64,000 bases of DNA from Roseomonas gilardii (GCF_001941945.1 NZ_CP015583.1:1940501-2004500); one strand, 5' to 3'; numbered from the stretch's first letter, positions 30,160 through 39,210 are shown. Numbers and translations are program-made. Notes: a model not told the origin generated them from the sequence alone.

Positions 30160-30969
30160 CTACGCCGAAACCTCGCCGGGGGGAACCTCCGGCGGCCCCC
30201 CAGGGAGTTCCCCAGGGAGTTCCCCGGGCGCCGCCAGGGCGGAGACGCGGTCATAGAGCATCTCCCGCGCCGCGGGGACCGGCCGGTGCCGCGTGCCGAA
30301 GGCGTCGCGGGCCAGGAAATGCCCCGTCAGCCGTAGCCCGGCGGCCCAGTCCTCCGGCCCGGAGGCCGCCTCCGCGTCGCGCAGGAAGGCCGGCAGCGGC
30401 AGGAGGCGGTCGCGATAGGGCTCCGCCACCGCAGCGCAGACGGCCCGGCCGGTGCGGGGAGAGACATGCGTCAGCCCCTCGGAGACCCCCGTCTGGGCGC
30501 AGCGGGACAGGTCGAGCCCATAGCCCAGATCGGTCAGCAGCATCAGTTCCCAGCGGATATAGTCGGGCAGCAGTTCCGGTGTCGCCGCCGGCTGCGCGCC
30601 CAGGCGCGCCAGGATCGGCAGCAGCCCCCGGAACAGGCGCGGATGCGGCTCCCGCTCCGGCAACGCCTCGCCCGCCACGGCACAGGCGGCGGAGAGCAGC
30701 GCGAGCGCCAGCGGGTCCTCCATCGCCAGGGCGGCGGTGGCGTGGACCATCTCGCCGCTCAGGTTGCCGAGCTGGTCGGCCAGCCGGGCCCGCCAGCGTG
30801 CCTCGATCAGGTTGCCGGCCTGCCAGACCGCCACCTGGCCGCGGGAGGTGCCGCCATGGACCATGCCGCCATGGCGCCCATGCGTCTCGGTCAGCACCAC
30901 CGCCACCGCCCCGCCCTCGCCATAGGGGCGGGCATCGAGGACGATGGCCGGGGCCTGCCACTCGATCAG
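30160..30969 (-). CDS. recO: DNA repair protein RecO (non-canonical start)
   Basis: RecO (269 aa as proposed) helps load RecA on gaps. The canonical N-terminus EWQAPAIVLDARPYGEGG is encoded, but no ATG/GTG/TTG precedes it; the codons there read CTG ATC GAG TGG. A good SD (AAGAGGGG, 7 bases before the CTG, overlapping the era 3' end) points to initiation at CTG (30967-30969) or the following ATC. The first standard start codon (GTG at 30906) would delete about 21 conserved residues. The OB-fold is followed by the helical domain (LRWEL-like segment YIRWELMLLTDLGYGLDL, about residue 150). The C-terminal tail is Gly/Pro-rich with a duplicated GELP. It lies 4 bases after era. Confidence 0.9.
   Translation of the reverse strand: MIEWQAPAIVLDARPYGEGGAVAVVLTETHGRHGGMVHGGTSRGQVAVWQAGNLIEARWRARLADQLGNLSGEMVHATAALAMEDPLALALLSAACAVAGEALPEREPHPRLFRGLLPILARLGAQPAATPELLPDYIRWELMLLTDLGYGLDLSRCAQTGVSEGLTHVSPRTGRAVCAAVAEPYRDRLLPLPAFLRDAEAASGPEDWAAGLRLTGHFLARDAFGTRHRPVPAAREMLYDRVSALAAPGELPGELPGGPPEVPPGEVSA
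30201..30224. repeat. 12-bp tandem duplication in recO 3' end
   Basis: CAGGGAGTTCCC occurs twice in a row and encodes the duplicated GELP in the RecO C-terminal tail. It keeps the frame and looks like a slippage product. Confidence 0.7.
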
Positions 30970-30973
30970 GGGG

Positions 30974-31984
30974 CTACCCCTCTTCCTCGTGCAGGCCGAT
31001 GGCGCGCAGCCGGGCGCGCTCCTCGTCCCAGCCCGGGCGTTCCTTGACGTTCAGGAAGAGGTGGACACGGCGCTCCAGCAGGCGGGTCAGCTCCTCCCGC
31101 GCCCGGCGGCCGATCTCCTTGATGCGGGCGCCGCCATCGCCGATCAGGATCGCCTTCTGGCTGGCCCGGCCGACATAGATGGTGCAGTCCACCCGCACGC
31201 TGCCGTCGCGCCGCTCCTGCCAGCTCTCGGTCTCCACCGTGGCGTGGTGCGGCACTTCCTCATGCGTCTGGCGCAGGATCTGCTCGCGCACGATCTCGGC
31301 GGCCAGCATCCGCTCGTTGAGGTCGGACAGCTCGTCCTCCGGGAAGAGCCAGGGCCCCTCCGGCATGGCCTCGGCCAGCTTCGCGGTCAGCCGCTCCAGC
31401 CCGTCGCCGGTCTCGGCGCTGACCATGAAGGTTTCGGCGAAGGTGAGCTGCTCGTTCAGCGCGGCGGTCAGCGGCAGCAGGCGCTTGGTGTCCAGCAGGT
31501 CGGTCTTGTTCAGCACCAGCCAGAGCGTCGGGGAGCCGCGCTTCAGCCGGGTGACGATGGCCTGCACCGCCTCGGTCAGCCCGGCCCGCGCATCCACCAC
31601 CAGCAGCGCCATGTCGGCATCCTGCGCGCCCGTCCAGGCGGCGGCGACCATGGCGCGGTCGAGGCGGCGCTTGGGGCGGAAGATGCCCGGCGTGTCGGTC
31701 AGCACGACCTGGGAGCGGCCGTGCATCAGCACTGCCCGCACCCGGAAGCGCGTGGTCTGCGGCTTGGGCGAGACGATGGTGACCTTGGCGCCGGTCAGCC
31801 GGTTCACCAGGGTGGACTTGCCGGCATTGGGCGCGCCCAGAACGGCGACGATGCCGGCCCGGGTGGGACCAGTGGCCGGCGCCTGTGCGGAAGGCGTCCC
31901 CGCCTCGCCGGCAGGCGGCGGCCCATCCTGCGGGCCGGCCGGTGGCAGGGAATCCTCGGGCGTGTCCGCCCCGCTATCGGTCAT
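30974..31984 (-). CDS. era: GTPase Era
   Basis: Era (336 aa) is an essential GTPase that binds the 3' end of 16S rRNA and guides 30S maturation. G-motifs: GAPNAGKST (G1, about residue 48), TTRFR (G2), DTPGI (G3), NKTDLLD (G4) and a SAETG-type G5. The C-terminal KH domain has the IGDGGARIKEIGRRAREEL core (about 285). An N-terminal ~40-residue Pro/Ala/Gly tail precedes the G-domain, beyond the E. coli length. The ATG overlaps the rnc stop (ATGA), and the order rnc-era-recO is the usual one. Confidence 0.97.
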   Translation of the reverse strand: MTDSGADTPEDSLPPAGPQDGPPPAGEAGTPSAQAPATGPTRAGIVAVLGAPNAGKSTLVNRLTGAKVTIVSPKPQTTRFRVRAVLMHGRSQVVLTDTPGIFRPKRRLDRAMVAAAWTGAQDADMALLVVDARAGLTEAVQAIVTRLKRGSPTLWLVLNKTDLLDTKRLLPLTAALNEQLTFAETFMVSAETGDGLERLTAKLAEAMPEGPWLFPEDELSDLNERMLAAEIVREQILRQTHEEVPHHATVETESWQERRDGSVRVDCTIYVGRASQKAILIGDGGARIKEIGRRAREELTRLLERRVHLFLNVKERPGWDEERARLRAIGLHEEEG

Positions 31985-32721
31985 GATTCGTCTTCTCGGG
32001 CCCGCGCCGCTCCAGGAGTTGGAGCAGGGGCCGGGCCGGTGTTTCCGCGTCCCTCCGGCGGCAGGCCGGCCAGCCAGGCCTCGGCAGCAGCCTGCTCGGC
32101 GGCGCGCTTGGTGTCGCCCTTGCCCTCGGCGGTGCGGCCCTGGGCCTGCACCTCGATCACGAAGACGGGCGCGTGGGAGGGGCCGGTGGTGGAGGCCGTC
32201 CGGTACACCGGCAGGCCCAGGCCACGGCCCAGCGTCCATTCCTGCAGGCGGCTCTTGGCCGACATGGGCGGGGTCGGGTCGGCGGCCATCATCTCGGCCC
32301 AGTAGCGGCGGACGAAGCGCTGCGCCACCTCCAGCCCGCCATCCAGGTACAGCGCGCCGATCAGCGCCTCCGTGGCATCGGCCAGCACGGTGGCGCGCTG
32401 GCGCAGCCCGGTGCGGCCCTCGGCCGGGGGGATGCGCAGGGCCTCGGACAGGCCGATCCCCTCCCCGACCTTGGCCAGCGTGTCGGCGGCCACCAGCACC
32501 GCGAGGCGCTTGCCCAGCTCGCCCTCCCGCTCCTGCGGGAAACGCTCGGCCAGCCATTCGGCGATGGCGAGGGCGAGCACGCGGTCACCCAGGAATTCCA
32601 GGCGCTCGTTGCTGTCGAGTTGCCGGCGGCGCGGGTCGGCAGCGGAACGGTGGGTCAGGGCCTGGGACAGCAGGGCCGGATTGGCGAAGCGGTGCCCCAG
32701 GCGGTCGGTGAAGTCACTCAC
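31981..32721 (-). CDS. rnc: Ribonuclease III
   Basis: RNase III (246 aa) cuts double-stranded RNA, including rRNA precursors. The signature SNERLEFLGDRVLALAIAEW (about residues 38-57) and the second acidic site DATEALIGALYLDGG are present. The dsRNA-binding domain follows with KSRLQEWTLGRGLGLPVY and KRAAEQAAAEAWL. A GTG start at 32721, 5 bases after the lepB stop, gives the expected MSDFTDRLGHRF-like N-terminus; no ATG fits. A short Pro/Ala-rich C-terminal tail is extra. Confidence 0.96.
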   Translation of the reverse strand: MSDFTDRLGHRFANPALLSQALTHRSAADPRRRQLDSNERLEFLGDRVLALAIAEWLAERFPQEREGELGKRLAVLVAADTLAKVGEGIGLSEALRIPPAEGRTGLRQRATVLADATEALIGALYLDGGLEVAQRFVRRYWAEMMAADPTPPMSAKSRLQEWTLGRGLGLPVYRTASTTGPSHAPVFVIEVQAQGRTAEGKGDTKRAAEQAAAEAWLAGLPPEGRGNTGPAPAPTPGAARAREDES

Positions 32722-32726
32722 GGCGG

Positions 32727-33491
32727 TCAGTGAATCCCTGAGAAGATCCGGTTCCAGCGGACCTCGAAGGGCCAGCGCCAGACCTGCCACCAGGGCGCGG
32801 AACTGTCCCAGGAGAAGAAGATGAACTCGGCGCGGCCCACCAGGTTCTCCACCGGCACGAAGCCGACCGCGTTCATGTAGCGGCTGTCCTGGCTGTTGTC
32901 CCGGTTGTCGCCCATGGCGAAGAGATGTCCGGCCGGGACCAGGTATTCCGGCGTGTTGTCCGCCTGCCCATTGTCCGAGAACTCGATGATGCTGTGCGTC
33001 CGGGGCTGCGCGCCGGGGCTGGGCGGAAGCGTCTCCAGATAGCGCCGGGCCTCCATGGTCGGCCCGTCGCCCGTCACGGTATAGGGGCCGACGAAGTCCC
33101 GCTTCACCGGCTGGCCGTTCACGTAGAGGATGCCGCCCGTCACCCGGATGCGGTCGCCCGGCAGGCCGACGATGCGCTTGATGTAGTCCGTCGTGCCATC
33201 GGAAGGCAGCTTGAACACCACCACGTCGCCGCGCGCCGGCAGGCGGCCGAAGACGCGGCCGGAGAAGAGGTCCGGCGTGAAGGGCAGCGACGCGTTGGAA
33301 TAGCCATAGGCGTATTTCGACACGAACAGGTAGTCGCCGACCTGGAGGGTCGGGATCATGCTGCCGGAGGGGATGTTGAAGGGCTCGAAGGCCACCGTCC
33401 GGATGCCCACCGCGATGATCACGGCGTAGACGATGGTCTTGAAGCTCTCCACCCAGCCGCCCTGGGCCTTGTTCTTCGCCATGCTGCTCAA
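32727..33491 (-). CDS. lepB: Signal peptidase I
   Basis: LepB (254 aa) removes signal peptides at the inner membrane. One transmembrane segment (about residues 15-35) precedes the catalytic Ser in FNIPSGSMIPTL (about 43) and the Lys in DYIKRIVGLPGDRI (about 105); the box E GDNRDNSQDSR (about 200) is intact. ATGs at 33491 and 33482 are both plausible. It is co-directional with acpS upstream and rnc downstream. Confidence 0.96.
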   Translation of the reverse strand: MSSMAKNKAQGGWVESFKTIVYAVIIAVGIRTVAFEPFNIPSGSMIPTLQVGDYLFVSKYAYGYSNASLPFTPDLFSGRVFGRLPARGDVVVFKLPSDGTTDYIKRIVGLPGDRIRVTGGILYVNGQPVKRDFVGPYTVTGDGPTMEARRYLETLPPSPGAQPRTHSIIEFSDNGQADNTPEYLVPAGHLFAMGDNRDNSQDSRYMNAVGFVPVENLVGRAEFIFFSWDSSAPWWQVWRWPFEVRWNRIFSGIH

Positions 33492-33564
33492 GGGAAGGAT
33501 CCACGTTCGCGCGGCACGGAAGGGGCCGCAGGGGGCCGGTTAGACCCCCTGCCCCTCCGGCCTG

Positions 33565-34017
33565 TCAAGGAAGGCCGTGCGGCGCGGCGCCGGCGGCCAG
33601 GGCCACGGGGATGCCGGCGATGATCACGATCGCCTCGGCATAGGGGTATTCGTCGGTCATGGTCAGGCTGACCTGCGCGGCATAGCCCCGCGGCGTGATG
33701 GCGGAAAGCCGCGCCGAGGCGCCACCGGTCAGGCGCAGCGTCGGCTGCCCGGTGGACAGGTTCACCACCCCCAGGTCGCGGTGGAAGACGCCGTGGCTGA
33801 AGCCCGTGCCCAGCGCCTTGGACGCCGCCTCCTTGGCCGCGAAGCGCTTGGCATAGGTGGCGGCGCGCAGCTTCTCGGTGCGCGATTCCGCCTTGCGCCG
33901 CTCGGCCTCGGTGAAGACGCGCTGGACGAAGCGCTCCCCGTGCCGCGCCAGCACCTTCTCGATGCGGCGGATGTCCACGATGTCGTTGCCGAGGCCGATG
34001 ATCATGCCTTCGGTCAT
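33565..34017 (-). CDS. acpS: Holo-ACP synthase
   Basis: AcpS transfers phosphopantetheine from CoA to acyl-carrier protein. The [16 protein letters not shown] start (Asp metal ligand) and the [19 protein letters not shown] motif (Glu ligand, about residues 70-88) are diagnostic. The C-terminus with [17 protein letters not shown] is typical. Starts at 34017 ([10 protein letters not shown], 150 aa) and 34005 (MIIGLG) are both possible; neither has a strong SD. It lies between rsh and lepB. Confidence 0.95.
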   Translation of the reverse strand: MTEGMIIGLGNDIVDIRRIEKVLARHGERFVQRVFTEAERRKAESRTEKLRAATYAKRFAAKEAASKALGTGFSHGVFHRDLGVVNLSTGQPTLRLTGGASARLSAITPRGYAAQVSLTMTDEYPYAEAIVIIAGIPVALAAGAAPHGLP

Positions 34018-34071
34018 AGCGCGCCGTTCGGGAAACGTCGCCCCCGGCCTCGCGGCCATGACGCCGGACCG

Positions 34072-36360
34072 TCAGCCCTTGGCGCGCTCGACCTGCTCGA
34101 TCCCGGTGGTGGCGCGCAGGGTCGCGATGACGCCGGACAGGTGCCGCAGGTCCCGCACCTCCAGGTCCACCCGCAGCTCCGTGAAGTCGCTGGCGCGGTG
34201 CAGGAACTTCAGCGACTGGATCTTCGCGTCCTGCTTGGCGATGGCGATGGTCAGCGCCGCCACGGCGGCATTGTCGTTGGCGGTGACGATGGACAGCCGC
34301 GCGAGGTGCTGCCCCACCGAACCGGAGGCGATGTCCCAGTCCACGTCGATGAAGCGTTCCGGCGTGGCGGCGAAGGAGGTCAGGGTCGAGCACTCGGCAT
34401 TGTGGATCGTGACCCCCTTGCCGGTGGTCACGATGCCCACGATCCGGTCCCCCGGCACCGGGTGGCAGCAGCCGGCGAAGCTGACCGCCATGCCCGCCAC
34501 GAGGCCGGAGATGCCATAGGCCGCCTCCGGCCGCCGCGCCTGCCGGCTGGGCAGCACCGTGGCCCCGGGCTTGCCGCGCGCCTGGGTGAAGGGCAACACC
34601 TCGTGCGCCTGCCGGGCCGGGCCGCGCAGTTCAGGATAGACGGCGTGCAGCACGTCCTTCGGCTGGATATTGCCGCTGCCCACGGCGATGCAGAGTTCGT
34701 CATAGCCCGGCTGCTTGAGCGCCTTGATCGCCGGCTCGACGATCTTCTCGGAGAAGTCCAGCCCCTCCTGCCGGAAGGCCCGGGCCATGGCGCCCCGGCC
34801 GTTCTCGCGTGCTTCCTCCCGCTGCTTCGCCAGCACGAAGCGGCGGATGCGGGCCCGCGCCTTGCCGGTGACGACGAAGCGCTCCCAGGCCGGGTTCGGG
34901 GTGTTGCCCCGGGCGGTGATGATCTCGACCTGGTCGCCATTCTCCAGCCGCTGGCGCAGCGGCTTGATCTGGCCGTTGATCTTGGCGCCGACGCAGGCAT
35001 CGCCGATGGCGCTGTGGACCTGGTAGGCGAAGTCCACCGGCGTGGCGCCGCGCGGCAGGGCGATCAGGTCGCCCTTGGGCGTGAAGCAGAAGACCTGGTC
35101 CTGGTGCAAGGCGAGCTTGGTGTGCTCCAGGAAGTCCTGCGCCTCGCCGCCGGCATTCTCCAGGATGTCCAGCAGGTCCTTGACCCAGGGATAGCGGCGG
35201 CGCGGCGGCGCCCCTTCCCGGCCCTGCTTGTAGATCCAGTGCGCGGCCACGCCGTATTCGGCGACCTCGTGCATCTCCGGCGTGCGGATCTGCACCTCGA
35301 TCTTGGCGTTGCGCCGCTCCGGCACCGTCACGCCCGTGTGGAGCGACTGGTAGCCATTGGGCTTGGGGGTGGAGATGTAGTCCTTGAAGCGCCCCGGCAC
35401 GACGCGATAGGCCGAGTGGACGGCCCCCAGCGCGGCGTAGCACTGGCCCTTGTCCGGCACGATGACGCGAAAGGCCATGATGTCCGAGAGCTGCTCGAAC
35501 TCGACCTTCTTCTCGTGCATCTTCAGCCAGATGGAATAGGCGGCCTTTTCCCGGCCCTGGATGTCGATCAGCGGCACCCCCGCCTCGCCGAGCTTGTGCC
35601 GCAGGTCGGCCGCGATCTCGTCGATCAGGTCGGCGCCCTGGCCCCGCAGGAAGGCGAGGCGCGCCGAGATGGTCTGGAAGGCATCCGCCTGCAACTCGCG
35701 GAAGCAGATCGCCTGCAGCTCGGTGCGCAGGGCGTCCATGCCGATGCGCTCGGCCAGGGGCGCGTAGATCTCCATGGTCTCGCGCGCCACACGCTGCCGC
35801 TTCTCGGGCTTCACCACGAGGTGCAGGGTGCGGACGTTGTGCAGGCGGTCGGCCAGCTTCACGAGCAGGACGCGGATGTCCTCGCTCATCGCCAGCACCA
35901 GCTTGCGGAAGTTCTCGGCCTGCTTGGTGCGCTCGGACTGGATCTCCAGCCGGGTCAGCTTGGTCACGCCGTCCACGAGGCGCGCGACCTCGGCGCCGAA
36001 CTGCTTCTCCAGGGCCTGGAGGGTCAGCCCGGTGTCCTCGACCGTGTCGTGCAGCAGGGCGGTGACGATGGAGGCGGTGTCGAGCCGGTAGCCGGCCAGG
36101 ATCCGCGCCACGGCCACGGGGTGGCCGATATAGGGGTCGCCGTTCTCGCGGGTCTGGCCCTCATGGGCCTTGCGGGCGATCTCGTAGGCCCGTTGGATCA
36201 GAGCCGTGTCGGCCCGCCCGTCATAGGAGGCGACGAGGGCGCCGAGCTGGGCGCCGTCATCCTCCGCCTGGGGGGCAGCGGGGGCAACGTCCGTCAGAGC
36301 GCTCCCCGCACCGTCAGGGGCGTGCGCCGCCCAGAACCCGCCGGCTCCGGCAGCGCGCAC
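34072..36360 (-). CDS. Bifunctional (p)ppGpp synthetase/hydrolase (RelA/SpoT)
   Basis: A 762-residue Rsh protein controlling (p)ppGpp in the stringent response. The HD hydrolase domain is intact (ALLHDTVEDTGLTL, about residue 105), and so is the synthetase: GYQSLHTGV (about 300) and EVQIRTPEMHEVAEYG (about 315). TGS (VFCFTPKGDLIALPRGATPVDFAY, read about 400-423) and C-terminal ACT domains follow. It starts with GTG, 11 bases after the rpoZ stop, and is translated as part of the rpoZ-rsh pair. Only one such gene is expected in alphaproteobacteria. Confidence 0.96.
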   Translation of the reverse strand: MRAAGAGGFWAAHAPDGAGSALTDVAPAAPQAEDDGAQLGALVASYDGRADTALIQRAYEIARKAHEGQTRENGDPYIGHPVAVARILAGYRLDTASIVTALLHDTVEDTGLTLQALEKQFGAEVARLVDGVTKLTRLEIQSERTKQAENFRKLVLAMSEDIRVLLVKLADRLHNVRTLHLVVKPEKRQRVARETMEIYAPLAERIGMDALRTELQAICFRELQADAFQTISARLAFLRGQGADLIDEIAADLRHKLGEAGVPLIDIQGREKAAYSIWLKMHEKKVEFEQLSDIMAFRVIVPDKGQCYAALGAVHSAYRVVPGRFKDYISTPKPNGYQSLHTGVTVPERRNAKIEVQIRTPEMHEVAEYGVAAHWIYKQGREGAPPRRRYPWVKDLLDILENAGGEAQDFLEHTKLALHQDQVFCFTPKGDLIALPRGATPVDFAYQVHSAIGDACVGAKINGQIKPLRQRLENGDQVEIITARGNTPNPAWERFVVTGKARARIRRFVLAKQREEARENGRGAMARAFRQEGLDFSEKIVEPAIKALKQPGYDELCIAVGSGNIQPKDVLHAVYPELRGPARQAHEVLPFTQARGKPGATVLPSRQARRPEAAYGISGLVAGMAVSFAGCCHPVPGDRIVGIVTTGKGVTIHNAECSTLTSFAATPERFIDVDWDIASGSVGQHLARLSIVTANDNAAVAALTIAIAKQDAKIQSLKFLHRASDFTELRVDLEVRDLRHLSGVIATLRATTGIEQVERAKG

Positions 36361-36371
36361 GCCCGGGCCGC

Positions 36372-36770
36372 TCAGCGGCGGCCGCCGAGCTCGGCGGCGA
36401 TGGCCGCCTCGATGTCGTCGGGGTTCAGGTCGTCGCCCGAGGCGGCGGCATCGCCACCCTCGTTCTCGTTCACGTCCATGACGCCGAAGATGTTCTCGTC
36501 GGTGGCGATGAGGTCGATCACCTCCTCCTCCACCGGCTCAGGCTCCGGCGCGCGCAGCAGGGACTTCACGATGTCCTGTTCCAGCGCCTCCAGATCCACC
36601 GTCTGATCGGCGATCTCGCGCAGGGCCACGACCGGATTCTTGTCGTTGTCCCGGTCGAGCGTCAGTTCCTCGCCCCGGCTGATGTTGCGCGCACGCTGCG
36701 CCGCCTTCAGCACAAGCTCGAAGCGGTTCGGAACCTGAAGGATGCAGTCTTCTACCGTAACGCGTGCCAT
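36372..36770 (-). CDS. rpoZ: RNA polymerase omega subunit
   Basis: Omega (132 aa) assists assembly of RNA polymerase. The conserved MARVTVEDC start, then [19 protein letters not shown] (about residues 15-33), and [18 protein letters not shown] (about 42) are characteristic. The C-terminal third is strongly acidic and specific to this lineage. The next gene, rsh, makes the effector (p)ppGpp that binds RNA polymerase near omega. Confidence 0.97.
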   Translation of the reverse strand: MARVTVEDCILQVPNRFELVLKAAQRARNISRGEELTLDRDNDKNPVVALREIADQTVDLEALEQDIVKSLLRAPEPEPVEEEVIDLIATDENIFGVMDVNENEGGDAAASGDDLNPDDIEAAIAAELGGRR

Positions 36771-36866
36771 ATCGAAAACCAGTCGCTGCTTGGGAGGACA
36801 AAACTAGATAGACGGCACCCCCCCGCCCCGCAAGGCCTTTGCCGCGAGCCGGCCGCCCCGGATGGG

Positions 36867-37391
36867 TCAGAGCCGCCGCATCGGCATGGGCGGCAGGCGC
36901 GCCAGCAGGGCCTCCAACGCTCCCTCGGGATGGCGCCAGCCCGGGGCCACCTCCGCCAGGGGCAGCAGCACGAAGCGGCGCAGATGCGCCCGGGGATGCG
37001 GCAGGACGGGGTCCGGCGCCGGGCGGACCACCCCGCCCACGGCGATCAGGTCCAGGTCCAGGGTCCGGGGCGCGTTGGGATAGGGGCGGACCCGCCCGGC
37101 CGCGTCCTCGATCGCCTGCAGGGCGCGCAGCAGCGCCAGGGGATCGGCCGTTCCTCGCAGCCGGGCCACGCCGTTCACATAGGGGGGCGAGCGCGGGTCC
37201 GGCGGATCGGGGGGCGTTTCCCACCAGTTGCTCAGTGCCATCAGCGGCAGGCCGCAGATTCCGTCCAGCGCCGCCGCGGCGCGGCGACAGGTCTCCAGCG
37301 CCCCGGTGCCGTCGGCGGCCGGCAGGTTTGCCCCCAGCGCGACCAGCGTGTCGGCGAAGGACGGCCCCGCCGCCTCAGCCGCGCCGGACAT
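36867..37391 (-). CDS. folK: 2-amino-4-hydroxy-6-hydroxymethyldihydropteridine pyrophosphokinase
   Basis: FolK/HPPK (174 aa) activates the pterin for folate synthesis. Features: VALGANLPA (N-terminal ALGSN-type motif), SNWWETPP, and the signature RTLDLDLIAVGG (about residues 102-113) with HPRAHLRRFVLLPLAEVAPG. The ATG at 37391 lies inside the last codons of the ABC substrate-binding gene, a 17-base overlap. No other folate gene is near. Confidence 0.93.
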   Translation of the reverse strand: MSGAAEAAGPSFADTLVALGANLPAADGTGALETCRRAAAALDGICGLPLMALSNWWETPPDPPDPRSPPYVNGVARLRGTADPLALLRALQAIEDAAGRVRPYPNAPRTLDLDLIAVGGVVRPAPDPVLPHPRAHLRRFVLLPLAEVAPGWRHPEGALEALLARLPPMPMRRL

Positions 37392-38955
37392 TCCAGAAGA
37401 TCGGCATGTTGGCGGGCACGACATCCTGGAGGGAGGTCCGGTAGGCGGTCGGGTAGAAGAGCTGGCCCAGGGGCAGGAAGGGCACCTCCTCGAAGGCGAT
37501 CGCCTGCATCTCCCGCGCGATCTGCTTCTGCGCCGCCTCGTCCGGGGCGTCGAACCAGCGGTCGCGCAGCGCCTCCAGCCGCGGGCTGGTGGGCCAGCCG
37601 AACCAGCCGCCGGCGCCGTTGCCGCGCAAGGGGATATGCGTGGCGGGGTCGGCCACGGTCAGCCCTTCATAGGTGGTGGCGAAGGCGCTCCATCCCCCCT
37701 TTTCCACCGGCTCCTTGCTCGTCCGCCGCTGCACCAGCGTGCCCCAGTCCATGCTGGTATAGTCCACGTTCAGCCCCAGCCGCTTGAACAGGTCCGCCGC
37801 GACCTGGGCGAAGGTCTGGGTGGTGGGGTAGTCGGAGGGCGACATCAACACGATCCGCTCGCCCTGGTAGCCGCTCTCGGCCACCAGCTTCCGCCCCCGC
37901 TCGATGTCGCGGGGGCTGGTCAGCACCTCCATCCCGGCATCGTTGGCCATGGGCAGGCCGGGGGTGAAGACGCCGCAGGGGACCTGGAAGAGCTCCTTTT
38001 CCTCCCCCAGCGCGGCGGTCATGAAGTCCCGCTGGTCCAGCACGGACAAGATGGCGCGCAGCAGCTTCGGATTGTCGAAGGGCGGGTGCAGGTGGTTCAG
38101 CGCCAGCATCCCCATCACCCCCACCCGGTCGTTCACCGCGACCTTCACCCCGCGCGAGGCCCGCAGCATGGGCAACAGGTCGAACTGCGGCACCTGCACC
38201 CAGTCCACCTCGCCATTCTGCAAGGCGGAGGAGGCTGTGGCGCTGTCGGGCATGACCCGCCATTCCACCCGGTCGAAATGCACCACCTTGCCGCCGGCGA
38301 GGTAGCTCGCCGGCTCCTGCCGCGGCTGGTAGCGGTCGAAGCGCGCATAGACCGCCCGGTCGCCGGAGACCCACTCGTCGCGCAGGAAGCGATAGGGGCC
38401 GCTGCCGACATACTCGTTGATCTGTTGGAAGGCGTCGGTCTTCGCGATCCGCTCCGGCATGACGAAGCAGCTGTCGGCGAAAGCATGGGTCATCAGGGCG
38501 AAGGGGTGCTTCAGCCGGATCTCGAAGCGCCGGTCGTCCAGCGGCTTCATCTCCTCCGCCAGTTCCAGCAGCTTCTGACCCAGGGGGCGGCGCTTCGCCC
38601 AGCGGTTGATGCTGGTGACGCAGTCCAGCGCCCGCACCGGCTCGCCATCATGGAAGAGCAACCCGTCGCGCAAGGTGAAGCGCCAGGTGAGACGGTCGTC
38701 CGACAGCTCGTGCCCTGCCACCATCTGCGGCTGCGGGACGAATTGGGCATCGCGGGCATAGAGCATGTCCCAGATCATCAGCCCGTGGTTCCGGGCGATG
38801 GTCGTGGTGGTCCAGACCGGATCGGCATTGGCCAGGTTGCTTTCGGGCGCGAAGCGCAGCACCCGCGCATTCCCCTGTGCCAGGGCGGGCCTGGACAGTG
38901 CCGGCGCCGCCACGCCCAGGGCGCCGGCCGCCAAGAAGCTCCTGCGTCGCATCAC
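37375..38955 (-). CDS. ABC transporter substrate-binding protein (family 5)
   Basis: A 526-residue periplasmic binding protein of the peptide/nickel/opine family 5. The N-terminus has a Tat-like signal: MRRRSFLAAGALGVAAPALS, cut after ALA near residue 26. The body has LTWRFTLRDGLLFHDGEPV (about residues 85-103), a family 5 signature, and FEVPFLPLGQLFYPTAYRT-like end (here FEEVPFLPLGQLFYPTAY). No permease or ATPase gene is adjacent, so it is an orphan or works with a transporter elsewhere. It overlaps folK by 17 bases. A substrate such as a short peptide is the family norm but not shown. Confidence 0.9.
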   Translation of the reverse strand: MMRRRSFLAAGALGVAAPALSRPALAQGNARVLRFAPESNLANADPVWTTTTIARNHGLMIWDMLYARDAQFVPQPQMVAGHELSDDRLTWRFTLRDGLLFHDGEPVRALDCVTSINRWAKRRPLGQKLLELAEEMKPLDDRRFEIRLKHPFALMTHAFADSCFVMPERIAKTDAFQQINEYVGSGPYRFLRDEWVSGDRAVYARFDRYQPRQEPASYLAGGKVVHFDRVEWRVMPDSATASSALQNGEVDWVQVPQFDLLPMLRASRGVKVAVNDRVGVMGMLALNHLHPPFDNPKLLRAILSVLDQRDFMTAALGEEKELFQVPCGVFTPGLPMANDAGMEVLTSPRDIERGRKLVAESGYQGERIVLMSPSDYPTTQTFAQVAADLFKRLGLNVDYTSMDWGTLVQRRTSKEPVEKGGWSAFATTYEGLTVADPATHIPLRGNGAGGWFGWPTSPRLEALRDRWFDAPDEAAQKQIAREMQAIAFEEVPFLPLGQLFYPTAYRTSLQDVVPANMPIFWNVRRG

Positions 38956-39210
38956 CCCGACTCCCTTCCGTTCCCGTTCGCGCGGAGGCTAGGCGGGCGC
39001 GTCCCGGTTTTCCAGTTGCCCGGTCCATGGGGGGCGCCACGATTTTGCCTCATTGTGGCAATGACTGCCGTCACGTCTTCTATGAGATAGAAGAAACTAT
39101 CTGTTGGATATTGTTATTACTGATCTTTATCCGCATACGTATCGAGCCGATTCGGGCCAAAATGTGTTTGCAATAAGGCCAAGCCCGCCTCTAAGACGGC
39201 TGGGAGCGGT
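38956..39210. other. AT-rich intergenic island
   Basis: This 255-base divergent region separates the binding-protein gene from the small secreted protein. About 39040-39180 is strikingly AT-rich for this genome and has short dyads: ATTG-TGG-CAAT, GATAG-N6-CTATC and ATACGTAT. A possible plus-strand promoter is TTGGAT, 17 bases, TTATCC, ending near 39132. No gene, riboswitch or RNA gene is recognised. Confidence 0.5.

Noticed and set aside
30251-30961. 236-codon minus-strand ORF overlapping recO
   Set aside because: It is in another frame and low complexity; the recO frame encodes the conserved protein.
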